This document shows, piece after piece, positions 54,301 through 64,000 of a DNA stretch of 64,000 nt. The position numbers and the translations under genes were made by a program. The stretch lies in the NCBI RefSeq assembly GCF_000150275.1, contig NW_002060950.1, forward strand, positions 68,679 through 132,678, read 5' to 3'. The stretch is from Trichoplax adhaerens. Its lineage: Eukaryota > Placozoa > Uniplacotomia > Trichoplacea > Trichoplacidae. Positions within the stretch are counted from its first letter, which is position 1. Every line of letters starts with the position of its first letter. Under the pieces are notes generated by a model. That model was given only the letters and a program-made list of their open reading frames with translations, ran no database searches and was not told the origin of the DNA.

Positions 54301-56941
54301 CCTGTGATTTTTACGGCTTCATCACTTGATAAACCATTCATCAAGACCTTTATTTCATTTTATTGCAATGTAATACCAGGTTTAGGAGGCGTCCATCTTG
54401 GCGAACTTGTCGGGCCGGCAATTGGAAGTTATCTAAAAGGACAAAATGTCAATGTTAACGTCTATGTTAATCGCGGCTCAGCTAAACTGGCAGCTGTTAA
54501 TGTCCTTATTAAATTCGATCCCAATAATATAAAAGCAATCAGTTTTACTCCTAGTCATGACAATGATATTATTTTCGCTTTATACAATACCACTATAAAG
54601 GTTGGAGGTCTAATCAATGCTGCTGACAATACTTATGGGATAATGTACAGGATTGGATTTATTTCAGCGATAATAATGAAGCCAGGTTATCCAAACATTA
54701 CTGGGCGTCCTTTGGAGATTATCGACAATTCTCTTCAATATTTAAACAGTAACATTGAGGTAAAGAAATGTGTTAAGCCCGCAATGGGAGACAGTAACGG
54801 AGATTGCAGTTTTAATATTATGGATGCAGCATATATAAAGATCGAATCCTCGAAAGCCTTGCAGCCTCTAAATGTATCACTGGACTATGACCATAATCAA
54901 GTTGTCGATTATGCTGATGCCTTATTTTTAGTTAAAGTATTTTATAATTTAGCGAGATTTATCAAAAGCGTGTCTGTTAATATCCCACACAATAAAACTG
55001 ACTGCAAGTTGAAGATCGTCTTGCAATTAATGAAAGGCTACGGAGAAGTTACCAGTGACAAGCCTGATCTGTATGTTGCATTCACTTATGGTAATAATTC
55101 TATCGCACACTTTATGTCCACTTCTCGATTTGAAGTCGGTCAAATGATGCGTGAAGGCACCGTTACAGGCAATACTATTAATGGGGTAATTGTGAAAGCC
55201 GAAAGTGATAACGCTAGAAATTACCACATATCTGCTACAACAAGCCATGCAATAGGTAAAGTTGGAATATCGATATTCCAAGTACTGAGAGATTCAAGAA
55301 ACTCGGTGGGAAATATTGCAATCTCGTCAAGCGTTGGAACGAAACAACCCTATTTATACACTGAAACTGTTAAAATACAGCTCGCTAGTAATCTTAGTGT
55401 CGTTTATAAAAATGGATTTTCTCCAATGCAAATCTATAATATAAACACTTCGACCTATCTATGTTACTATCCTATTACCACGAAACAGGTGATATGGAAA
55501 TTTGAGAACGATTATGATCGAGTTGTAAAGCATAGAGAAGCGCAATTTTACACCTTTATACGCAGTATCATAAGTTCTAGATACCAAAGTATAAGCTGCA
55601 CGGGCTTTAAAATTAGCAAAGGTAGCATTTTAGTCCAGTTTAATGCTACCGCACCGTTTGATCAATTGAATCGGTCGTTGGTAATAATGTACACAGAAAT
55701 CCAAGCTGGAATTTCTATATCATATCATGGACATGTGCTAAAAACAGTAAAGGAAATGTTGGTTAATGGTCAACAATACTTTGGCACAGGAGAACGTCCT
55801 GGATTAAAAGGTGGTGAAGCTGCCGGCATGATTATTGGAATCAGTTTAGGAATTATAATCACGATAATTTTGGTTTATGGTGGCTATAAATATAAAACTC
55901 AATTGTCTAACAATGCAAGAGTTTCTTCAGTAGAGCTGCCTAATGACACAAAAATAGCCAAGTCCAAGGTTTCATATGAAGGTTCCTTCGATAATTACAA
56001 CTGTAGCAAGAGTGATATAAAATCTAAATGCCAAAGCGAACAACATTCTACTGAAATTACTGTGGAATCAACCATAAATAAAGTGCTTTTACCAGATATT
56101 GGAGATTCTCTGGCTTCACCGTCAAAGAATGAGGAATTTACTCCTTCAATACGTTTAGAAAATGGCTTACAAAAGTCACCATCTGTCAGTTCAAATATGG
56201 GAAATAAATTGTTGGTTGATAACTCTCGTAGTCGTGGAATGTCCATAATTTCGTTACCTCCAAACTATGTAAATGAAACTGATGCTATGGGTAAGTGCGA
56301 TAGACTAGATATTATGTATTTGCAATCATATTTTACATTCTAGATAAGTAAGGAAAAGATTGTGAGTTACCAGCAATATACCCAATAATTGTTTACCAAA
56401 CTATTCTGCAGATGGAGCAATAAAAATGTCAGTCAAGATTAAAAAATGCAGTGGATCATTTGGAAACATTGGCGTTATAAGTGTTTTACCGACGGAATAT
56501 ACCTTAGCAAATATTCGTGCGGTTATCCTTAAAGTCCTTGGTGAACAATTGATTGGTAAAGAATTCATCTTCATTTCTGAAAAGCTTGATGAAATTCACC
56601 CAGCAAATGAACGGAAAGCTATTGCAAGGGATATTTTCCATGAGGATACAATTCTCATCAAACAACTTAAACTGCTGTGTAAGTATATCATTTTAGCATT
56701 TCAGTAAATAACGTATATATAAATGAAAATAATTATGTTACCAATGTACGTAAATGCGTTATCTTCTGTCCCGATTTTGAAATATCAAACAGCTGACAAT
56801 CGTTCAGAGACTTGTACTTGCGGAAACCAAGCGAAATTCGAATGTTGCAGACAGCAATCATACTGTAGTATCAGATGTCAGAAGTTGGATTGGCCGTTCC
56901 ACCGAGCCAACTGTAGAAAGCCTGCTTTGGATAAGATTTAA
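33312..56941 (+). CDS. giant fibrocystin-L-like receptor with cadherin, cohesin/dockerin-like and MYND domains
   Basis: Twenty-one exons: 33312-33363, 33556-33633, 33807-33942, 34736-34838, 35560-35617, 35773-35869, 36126-36182, 36334-36407, 36484-36523, 37303-37559, 37749-38023, 38313-38564, 38765-39523, 39682-39976, 40123-40348, 40535-40880, 41038-41341, 41868-42245, 42410-56290, 56412-56678 and 56793-56941. They total 18,084 nt, exactly 6,027 codons plus stop. Order: signal peptide (MALPQLILCIALLSCSH); IPT/TIG; PA14-like (exons 11-12); many IPT/TIG; G8 (about residue 2203); beta-helix repeats; second G8 (about 3029); beta-helix; furin-like RRKR (about 3978); four copies of a C-terminal module (4137-4604); three cadherin repeats (4604-4935, with LDVNDN); Ig-like; cohesin-like (about 5250); dockerin-like (5388-5446); TM helix (about 5733); 270-residue tail ending in a MYND finger. 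Residues up to the first module copy follow PKHD1L1 closely (GCAIHNTFNRAVTIHGVH, DCVDMDCDGQKHALIRDLDG). The rest is not in the human protein (4,243 aa). Likely a cell-surface or ciliary adhesion receptor (inference). Confidence 0.9.
37303..38564 (+). other. IPT/TIG and PA14-like exons of the fibrocystin-L gene
   Basis: Exon 10 encodes an IPT/TIG unit (SNIIPNVGSTEGGTTVKIMG). Exons 11 and 12 encode a PA14-like segment (RLSGYFVAPKNDDYSFLIKS, DDDSELYFS, KAGKMYYIEALH). PA14 is a beta-barrel often found in carbohydrate-binding and adhesion proteins. The same order occurs in vertebrate PKHD1L1. Confidence 0.85.
51028..52431 (+). other. four tandem copies of the PKHD1L1 C-terminal module
   Basis: Four units of about 110-120 residues each begin with a beta strand and an NE(T/S)V motif. 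They read QPSGSNETVSLPTQPSLAML, IAGANETVPFHMQPVVEILD, PRNCNETVACGQQPALAIHD and PSNANESVVFGQQPIIEVRD. Each then has a W-containing strand (PWTVTAYL, NWFMHAKI, KWFIQAYL, PWYIYVSL). Human PKHD1L1 has one comparable unit (TQPVAAQPGQPFPQQPSV). They look like Ig-like beta-sandwiches, and their mutual similarity points to internal tandem duplication. Confidence 0.8.
52432..53420 (+). other. three cadherin repeats in the fibrocystin-L-like receptor
   Basis: Three consecutive extracellular cadherin units carry the calcium-binding signatures. Repeat 1 has ATDNDTGPQGKVYYEI and LDREKVSVFTLTITAYDG, with linker LLDVNDNTPYF. Repeat 2 has VPENTRIGETAAIIDVRDPD, AGENGALNF and ADRGTPQP, with a degenerate linker (PTNEYAPVF). 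Repeat 3 has LAENTKVGHLVVKVLATDRD and LDYETYSSYKLVITAQNG. Cadherin repeats bridge via calcium; they are not part of vertebrate fibrocystin-L. Confidence 0.9.
54370..54970 (+). other. cohesin-like plus dockerin-like pair
   Basis: A cohesin-like beta-sandwich segment (VNVNVYVNRGSAKLAAVNVL, then IKFDPNNI and a GLINAADNTYG turn) is followed by two EF-hand-like calcium loops of dockerin type. These are GDSNGDCSFNIMDAAYI and DYDHNQVVDYADALFLVK, with Asp at positions 1, 3/5 and 12 of each loop. In bacterial cellulosomes such domains bind each other, but here both lie in one chain. The dockerin call is strong on motif; the cohesin call is moderate. Confidence 0.7.
56412..56941 (+). other. spliced cytoplasmic tail exons ending in a MYND-type zinc finger
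   Basis: Exon 20 encodes a roughly 89-residue cytosolic segment (SFGNIGVISVLPTEYTLANI, then LGEQLIGKEFIFISEKLDEI). It looks like a small alpha/beta fold but I do not recognise it. Exon 21 encodes the C-terminus with Cys/His spaced C-x-C-x7-C-C-x5-C-x3-C-x7-H-x3-C (CTCGNQAKFECC, YCSIRCQKLDWPFHRANC). This is MYND-like, although the first two pairs are tighter than the usual C-x2-C. MYND fingers bind proline-rich peptides. If exon 19 is not spliced at 56290, the protein ends at 56343 without this finger. Confidence 0.8.
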
Positions 56942-59689
56942 TTAACGATAAAATAACAGGAAGCATTCCTTAGTATATTCTTCTAGCATTATCTAAGACT
57001 AATATAAACTCGCGTTAGCATATTTATTGGCGGCTTTTATCATTTACGGCATCGTAGACTTCGCTTTAATCGAATAAGTTATGGTCAATGCCGGCATATT
57101 TTGTACTGTAGCTCTCATACAGTAGCAATAATCACAGATATTACGTATAGAATTATATAATTACTAGCATCAAGATAACTACTCGTAAAAATATGCTCAT
57201 GATTACAATCCAGCCTGATGCGAGACTTCGGTAATGTTACAACCTAAGTTGTTGCTTACAATTTAATTGTCTCTTCGTATTCACTTTTAATATTACAATA
57301 CCATAAATCTCTTAATTTCAATCAGCACAAACGACCTTAGTAACTAAACGCATAAATTTATCAAGTCCTAAGTTGTAAGTCTTGATACTCGTCTTGTATT
57401 CATCCTATGTTCGAAATTTTATTATATTTATTGTAGTTATGTTTCTATACCGTTATTTCATTTTTATCTGCATTTAATAATAGCACTAAATTGAGGGTCA
57501 AACTTAACCCGACATGATTTGACTTTTAGTTATATGAACAAATTTAATCTCAATCTGTGCCTATTAAATGTCGCCTGAACTACTAGGCCCGAACGTACAA
57601 TTAATTAGTGCTGCTAAATATTGTCCTTTATGTTATCCACTTTACAACTATTTATTGACACTAATAAACAATCACATCAAATTTATATTGTATAATATAG
57701 CGAACCTTAACTAACACCTTAGATGATGTTACCGAAACGAGTCCTTCATTGAACCTAATCCTAACTATAAATAGTTCTCGGTTTACGAGTCCGCAAGTTA
57801 ACGTCTAATGAAGCAATATTTGTACGGGAAAGTATGGTAATATTGCGCAGTACATGTGATTAAATAACTTCCTAATTGTAACTTTAACATGCGTGGCATC
57901 TGAAATCGCCGCAATGTAAACGAATATCCCTGATTACATAGTTCATATTTTAAACAATCTACAATATTGCCAACCCTTAAGTTAAGATAGATCACTATCA
58001 CTCAGCTATATAACTTATTTGGTGACCAATAACATTCTTAAAATGCCTCTCCCGATGTATAATAATGTAATATTATTGTATAGACGTCACTAGTAAACTC
58101 AGTCATTGGTAAGAAGTCAAATATCGTGTTTTTTAAATGTCGTACAATATTCTAAGAACAGAGCTGCGTTCTTTTCCGTAAATTATAAAACGAAACTGCA
58201 GCTCTTACAGAATTGAAAAAACCAATGACTACATTCCTTGTTCCGTACTTTCCGTGTTAATAACCTGAATTAATGTATGAACAACTACTAGCTCTTCTCT
58301 ATCTGGAAATTCTACTGTGAATTACGTTACTGAAGTAATTTTTTACATTTATAATGGGCGGGTGTAGACGAAAATCAAAATCATTTTGTATCTGTTATAA
58401 AACCAGCTAATTGAAACCAATTCCAAAGGATAGCATGATAAATCGTACGGTTTATATGAAATTTATGAAGTACGTGTCTCATGTAGAATTAACAAGCCAT
58501 ATTACTTTAACAAGAATGAGAGTTACAGAAATGCTTCAGCTATCTCAATTCTATCCCAAATTTCAGAATATCCCGAAGAAAAGCATGCAATCATTCTATG
58601 GTTCGGTCAATAATTATGCTACTTGCCATTCCGATGGAAGTATCTATAAATTTAGTCACTGTAAATATGCCACGATTAGAATCGATGATAGCTAAACATT
58701 ATTCCGCTACAGTCAATTAATTACTGGTAGAACCTCCCACTTGTGGTACTTCGCGCACTTGCACTGTTAATTTACTTATAACTAGTTAATATTTAATCTG
58801 AAGTGAAAGTAATACTAAACCTGTATGTTGTATGTACTTTTAGTTATCTTGCTCAATGTGATATAGTGCACTCTGCGTAAGTGGTTAACAGTTTCTGACA
58901 CACTAATTTAATAGTTCATTCAACCCAGTAGCTATTATATCCAATATACAAAATGCGTCTTCACAAAGCGTGTTGATTCTTTAAATATCCAGTATTCCTA
59001 TGTATACATTCATATTTCTATTAAGTTTGCCTGGATTATTGCAAGCGAGTGCGAGATCATTCGAAAAGCAAAATTATTTGTATTTATCTGATAGGATATT
59101 ATTGATACAACGTAAAAGCAAATTAATCTAATCAATTCCATTCTTAAGATACATTAAGTCGTAGATTGATAACGTAATCAGGCACAAATTTTCGATACAG
59201 GTTCTCTATAGTGATAGAAAATGTAAAGTAAAATGTTTACTAGTTAAATTTTGTTCACGAAAGTTCTTGCGCATGGATATCACTAAACAAGAACAAGATT
59301 ATGAAACATAACACAAAGGCTCAATGCTAGAGAATCATTGAATGGATCATATAATAAATCAGATGATAAACGATGCATATCACCTTTATACAATTGATGT
59401 GTAGACATCTACAAATAAAATCAAATGCTTCATCTCATTTTACACAAATACAGCATTATAGAAGCATTATGAAATGAGTTGATATAAAAATAATTATGTT
59501 CAATAATATAATTTACAATTTTAATAAGCAATTTCACCATCACTTGCTAAATGTAAGGTTTGATTTGATCATATCACCTCTGATCCACCATTTAATGAGT
59601 AACAAATGAATTATTAATTTTCTAAAGTACCGTATCTTAAGACTTTAGGCATGATTGTATGGTACATTCCCTTATTTCTACATTACCCC
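56942..59689. other. 2.7-kb spacer between fibrocystin-L-like and Rab39 genes
   Basis: The genes converge here, so both 3' UTRs fall in it. The only notable frame is 58414-58695 (+), about 94 codons. It starts after an acceptor-like CCAG, has no recognised family, and has a His/Cys-containing end (HSDGSIYKFSHCKYATIRID). It could be an isolated exon or chance. Confidence 0.45.
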
Positions 59690-60364
59690 TTAACAACAGC
59701 TACTATCAATTGCTACAGCGCTCGAAGAATTATTTGATAAATCCTTTCTATCTACACTAACTGATGCAGCATTACTGAAATTTTCACCAGGTTTAATACC
59801 ATCCCAGCCACTTTTAGGAGATAGCAGGCCTTTTTGAATAAGTTTATAAATATCACGAGCCAAAGTTGAAAATGCTTGATCGACATTGTGTTTGATCTTG
59901 GCGGATGCCTCTAAAAATTGCATTTCATTAACTTGGGCAAATTTTTTCCCCTCTTCTACAGATACTTGGCGCTCTTTTTCCAGGTCACATTTACACCCAA
60001 TCAATATAAAAATCAGTCCATGTGGCTCGGAGAAGCATTTGGCTTCTTCCAACCACGAATGCAAATGATCAAAAGTATCCCTGTTACTAATGTCGTAAAC
60101 CAATAAACAACCTACTGAGTTACGATAGTACGATCTAGTAATGGAACGAAATCTTTCTTGACCAGCAGTATCCCACAACTGTAACTTTATGTTTATATTA
60201 TTTCCGATATTAACAATCCGTGCGTTAAAATCGACACCAACAGTTGGATCACAAAAATCGAAAAATTTTCCATCGCTAAATTGCCTTAATAACGATGATT
60301 TGCCAACAGTACTATCACCGATTAAAATAAATCGGAGCTGATAAGCGTAACCATAGTTTTCCAT
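59690..60364 (-). CDS. RAB39: Rab39 small GTPase
   Basis: Single-exon gene of 224 residues. The ATG at 60364 is preferred over one 45 bases upstream because MENYGYAYQLRFILIG aligns with the N-terminus of vertebrate Rab39. Motifs: P-loop GDSTVGKS, switch I DPTVGVDF, switch II WDTAGQERFRSITRSYYRNS, G4-like CKCDLE (Rab39 family usually HKCDL), and G5 EASAK. The family tail marker GWDGIKPG is present, with C-terminal CC for double geranylgeranylation. Rab39 acts on Golgi, endosomal and autophagic membranes. No intron is present, which is unusual among these neighbours. The C-terminal stop is at 59692-59690. Confidence 0.95.
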   Translation of the reverse strand: MENYGYAYQLRFILIGDSTVGKSSLLRQFSDGKFFDFCDPTVGVDFNARIVNIGNNINIKLQLWDTAGQERFRSITRSYYRNSVGCLLVYDISNRDTFDHLHSWLEEAKCFSEPHGLIFILIGCKCDLEKERQVSVEEGKKFAQVNEMQFLEASAKIKHNVDQAFSTLARDIYKLIQKGLLSPKSGWDGIKPGENFSNAASVSVDRKDLSNNSSSAVAIDSSCC

Positions 60365-60780
60365 GAACTCTACTGGCTGAATCTTTTCTACGTCCAAAGA
60401 GAGATACAAAATTTTTAGTATTGTAAAGTATTACAATAGTGAAGAATGAATAACTAAAAATCTTTCCGGGTAATAACATTACCACAACTGATAATATAGA
60501 ATCAATTGCACAATTTTATTTATTGTTCAATGCTAATGTATGACAACACTTCTGTACATACGGTATAGTGAAGTCCTGTATTCATGTAAGAAGATTACGA
60601 ATACAGAATACAACGCTTTCACGTAAGTCAAAAAATCATTCATGAAAGGTTCAAATACCTGTCTTTTACTCCTAGTGCTTTACGATAACGATAAAAGTGC
60701 AAGATGTCTTTCCTGTTAGTTGATAATCCTTTTCCACAAGCTTGAATCTTGATGATATTTCTTGCCTTGCGCTATGTAAT

Positions 60781-61062
60781 ATACAGTACTGTACATACAG
60801 TAAACAGTACCTCGAGGACAGTACAGTGTACAGTACAGTACTGCGCGGTACAGTACATACTGTACTGTACAGTACAGTAACTGTTGTGAACTGTACTGTA
60901 CACTGTACAGTACACTACTGATTCTACGGAACCTGCAGAGTGCAGACTACTGCAGAGTGAAGATAAACGCACTCTATGCAGTGTGTACGGTGTACTGTAC
61001 AGTACTGCTGTAGGCGTAGACCAATATACTGTACAGTACAGTACTGTACAGTGTGTATCAAA
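60781..61062. repeat. GTACW array upstream of Rab39
   Basis: Runs of GTAC with A or T spacers (60784-60800, 60818-60845, 60850-60880, 60890-60916, 61000-61052) start about 420 bp upstream of the Rab39 start codon. A smaller outlier lies at 61289-61355. By analogy with the other arrays, a plus-strand gene would be expected just to the right, but I cannot identify one. Confidence 0.8.
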
Positions 61063-64000
61063 GTATTTTGTCACTTTGAAAAGCATCAACCAGTGATTTT
61101 AATAAGCAAATACTGATTAAGAGTTGTTATATTCCATAGCATTCGAGTTACATTCTAACTTGACATCTAAATTTTTCCTTTACATAGTCTTGTTTAATCA
61201 TAAAATCAAATTAAACGCGAAATTTTCTACAGTACCAAGTAAAGACACTCGAGATGTTTTGTGCCAACACTCGCTTTGCTGATAGCGTAGGGTACTACTG
61301 TACAGTGTACAGTACAGTATGATTCACGATACTCGTAGAACAGTACAGTACAGTCAGCAAAATGGGCGCTGTGTTTTACATCGTCTAGAGAAGTGCGGTA
61401 TAATTATAGTGCGATGGTGGGAATTATTCCGTCACTTTTTATGAGTTTTTAGCGGCGATTTGTCCGCGACTGTTGTCACAGGAAGCTGAATTGATTAATA
61501 GCGTAAATAGAAATAGAAAATCGATATCGATAATCTATTCTGCAAAGCACACGAAAAGAAAAGAGATAGATACATTTACTTGTACTTTACTTATGGACCT
61601 TGCAGTCAGTAGTATGCAAATTAGCGTTAATCTATGTACTGTACTGAGTAACGAATCAATATTATTATAAGACACATACAATACCAGTCAGATCCTTCAA
61701 AAAGTTATACAAGTAATAGCGAAATTGCCACGGCGCACGAATAGAGCATAAAGTTTATTGGCCTTAGCAAGTAATGCTATTTATTGTCTACGTGCACGGA
61801 TGTCAGTATGCGATACAGACTTAGTACACAACGTTGTGGAATGGAAATTATTGCGGTTGTTGTACTGTATATTACTATCTAGGGTTAATACTAACAACCT
61901 GTAGCGCCGCGTAAATTAAATTTTAACTTAAGATTCCTTCAGTATGGACTAGCTGAGTAATACTCTAGTTATAAGTCCTAAGTACTAAAGAAAGTAATAG
62001 TAATTTGTATGAAGATTTTACAGTCCTAAGTATCAGGATAATTATCCGGCTTATCTTAGCCAGGTGTCGTTTTTGAGTTTGACTAATTTTCAAGTAAGGA
62101 ATTACTATATATAAATGCCTGACACTCCGGGCAATCTACGTAAAACCCCCTGTTTTACAATCTGGACAATGTACAGTACAGTATATGAAAAAACTTCTAC
62201 TATACAGTATACAGTAGAATGCCCGGACCCTTACATGGACCGTAACTTCGGGTTTTGGCCGTAACCTATATATACAGTATATATGCAGTATTTTACGTAT
62301 TAAAAAGTGTTACAAAGAGGATAATGCCAGTTAGTTAGCAATCTGATAGGCGAAGGCGAAGTGAGCATCGTCGAAATGCTCGATCGTTGCGTACATTAAA
62401 TCAATCTGAAAGTAATGCAAGAAGTTCTGACGTACACGATACTCAAGGAGATCAGAACCAGTTCGTAGACAGTCGTATTGAAGGCTCATACTACTCTCAA
62501 TAAGCTTGGGAAACAAGAGATTGTACACGTAGTTGAAGTTATTGTAAAATTAACTACTAAATCCTATTCTTTCTCTTTCTTGAATTGCAAAGCGACGGCT
62601 TATATACTAACGCCGTTCACACTTACAACGCATTATAATTACAAGTTTGTATAACATTGAATTCGCTAGTGTACGCAGTACAATCCACCATTAACACGAA
62701 GAATTAACAAGTGTACGTTAACACTTGTAGAATACCATAAATATTCAATCGCAAGTATTATTATGTAACCTGTGATAATAACAAGTTGTAACGTACTACT
62801 AACTCTAGGTATTATTGAGTTAGCGCAAATACGCAAAAGCAATCTTAACTGTACAGTGTTATTACTGACTGACTCTGTACAGTATATAGTATTGCATCGT
62901 ACAGTCTAATAAATATAGCGTCGTATATAATAACGATCTGTAAGTTCTGTACACTCAGTAGACTCGGTACAGGACTATAAAATGGCAGGATCATGGATTA
63001 CTAAAATTACAGACATAGCACTGTACGAGTACTTTTTGCAACAGAAAGATTCGCGTCTGATTGCCAATTTTGTCAAATCCTTTTAACTGGTTCGTGTTGC
63101 CGAGAAATTGGTTACACTTTAGGGTTTTTACGTGTAGTATTAATGTAGTACACGGATGTCCAACGGTAGATGATAGATATATCATTGATCATTACTTTGC
63201 TTACCGTGCAAGTGTATACATTCACATAACACTGATAATTATATTTATATATATCCCATATATGCGTATATATAATAATGCGGATGCGCTTTGCTGCCGG
63301 TTTGTGTGATTTTGCATGGCATTTTATTCATTAATTAAGCAGACATTACAACGAAATAAATAGCAGTAGGAAGATTAAGACTGCAATGTAGTATCTACAC
63401 CACTGATACGTATCATAGTCACGCTAACAATTTTTCTGTTGTAATACGTACTGCTGGCCAATCTCTGTCAGTGAACTACAGATTTTTACTGTTACACCTA
63501 GTATACCTAACTTACGACAGATCAATTAAGCAATTAAAACGAAGCAAGGACCCATTGATGGATATGTCGGATCTTTATTCCTGTGCGAACTATCGTAGAT
63601 ATTATAAATCATACCCCTTAACCATTAAAGTTAAATATTACAAGGAGTCTGAATATATCGAGATAAAATAACAATTTTAAGTATTGAGAGAATCCTTTTA
63701 ATTTTGAAGCATTAGGCAAAATAACCATTACCTGAATTAAATGTTTAATAAACAGATTTAATAGCATAAATACCATATCTCTTGAAGAAGCTCCACAGTT
63801 AAAGTCAGAATAACGCTTATTGTATCTTAATTTAAGTTTACCGGTCATTCAGCATAACTGTGAGCCAAGTATTTTGGGCAAGATTGAAAATGGCAGTTAC
63901 AATACAGAAAGAAATCAAATATCTCTACGAAGCATTAGTAGTAATTAATAATTTCAATGACATAATTCTCTGAAAGCAATTTTTGTAAATATAAGTATTG
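61063..64000. other. 2.9-kb terminal interval without a recognised gene
   Basis: It holds a small GTACW patch (61289-61355) and AT-rich DNA. Possible first exons such as the ATG at 62981 (MAGSWITKITDIALYEYFLQ, preceded by TATAAA, stop after 34 codons) or 63891 (MAVTIQKEIKYLYEAL) were noted. They have no donor-acceptor partners in view. Confidence 0.4.

Larger units (their letters stand above)
42410..56290 (+). other. 13.9-kb single coding exon (exon 19)
   Basis: An uninterrupted reading frame runs from a TTTTGTAG acceptor to a GTAAGT donor, with no introns. It encodes roughly residues 1263-5889, three quarters of the receptor: later IPT repeats, both G8 domains, both beta-helix regions, all of the added C-terminal domains, the TM helix and the proximal tail. 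The preceding 3.8 kb of coding sequence needs 18 exons. Confidence 0.9.

Noticed and set aside
60772-61089. 105-codon minus-strand frame upstream of Rab39
   Set aside because: Composed almost wholly of GTACW-derived codons, so it is a repeat artefact.
62331-62528. 65-codon minus-strand frame near the right end
   Set aside because: Unrecognised, no splice partners, no conservation evidence; treated as chance.

Overview
The window reads as nuclear DNA of an early-branching animal. Placozoa (Trichoplax/Hoilungia type) is the best guess, by inference. The grounds are AT-rich sequence, many short GT-AG introns, and conserved metazoan genes (eIF3a, PACRGL, selenoprotein U, WDR91, NHLRC2, SLC35F, fibrocystin-L, Rab39). 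I saw no operon structure, CRISPR, rRNA or convincing tRNA. Gene models were built by hand from exon homology plus splice sites. Summed exon lengths divide by three for PACRGL, NHLRC2, the SLC35F-like gene, the fibrocystin-L gene and my WDR91 model.

Layout: 1-2586 (-) is the 5' end of eIF3a, with its first intron holding small inverted-repeat elements. 3562-6209 (+) is PACRGL in seven exons. 6210-8583 holds no gene I can defend, only two coding-like scraps. 8906-9565 (-) is a PRXL2A/selenoprotein U gene with an in-frame UGA at the family's Cys/Sec site, and a well-formed SECIS hairpin lies 3' of its stop (8584-8661). 10099-15950 (+) is WDR91. 15951-18493 looks empty. 18494-20924 (-) is an SLC35F1/F2-like transporter missing an internal block. 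22049-22309 (-) is a small orphan ORF. 22993-26489 (+) is NHLRC2. 26490-33311 is a gene desert with a decayed Merlin/ISXO2-type transposase (about 29846-30790, -). 33312-56941 (+) is a 21-exon gene for a roughly 6,027-residue fibrocystin-L-like receptor. 59690-60364 (-) is a single-exon Rab39. The last 3.6 kb has no recognisable gene.

The main novelty candidate is the giant receptor. A PKHD1L1-type ectodomain (IPT/TIG, PA14, two G8 domains, beta-helix repeats, furin-like site) is extended by four tandem copies of a C-terminal module, three cadherin repeats, Ig-like sequence, and a cohesin-like plus dockerin-like pair. A transmembrane helix and a cytoplasmic tail ending in a spliced-on MYND-type zinc finger follow. 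Nearly 13.9 kb of it is one exon.

A second pattern is a degenerate pentamer repeat, GTACW (W = A or T), in dense arrays. The densest lie between head-to-head gene starts: eIF3a/PACRGL, SelU/WDR91, the orphan ORF/NHLRC2, and upstream of Rab39. The tandemly placed fibrocystin-L gene has none in its upstream 300 bases. This suggests a bidirectional promoter element, but it could be simple-sequence drift in open intergenic DNA.

The recognisable genes are mostly membrane-trafficking, ciliary/cytoskeletal, redox and translation housekeeping genes. I see no evidence that they form one pathway.
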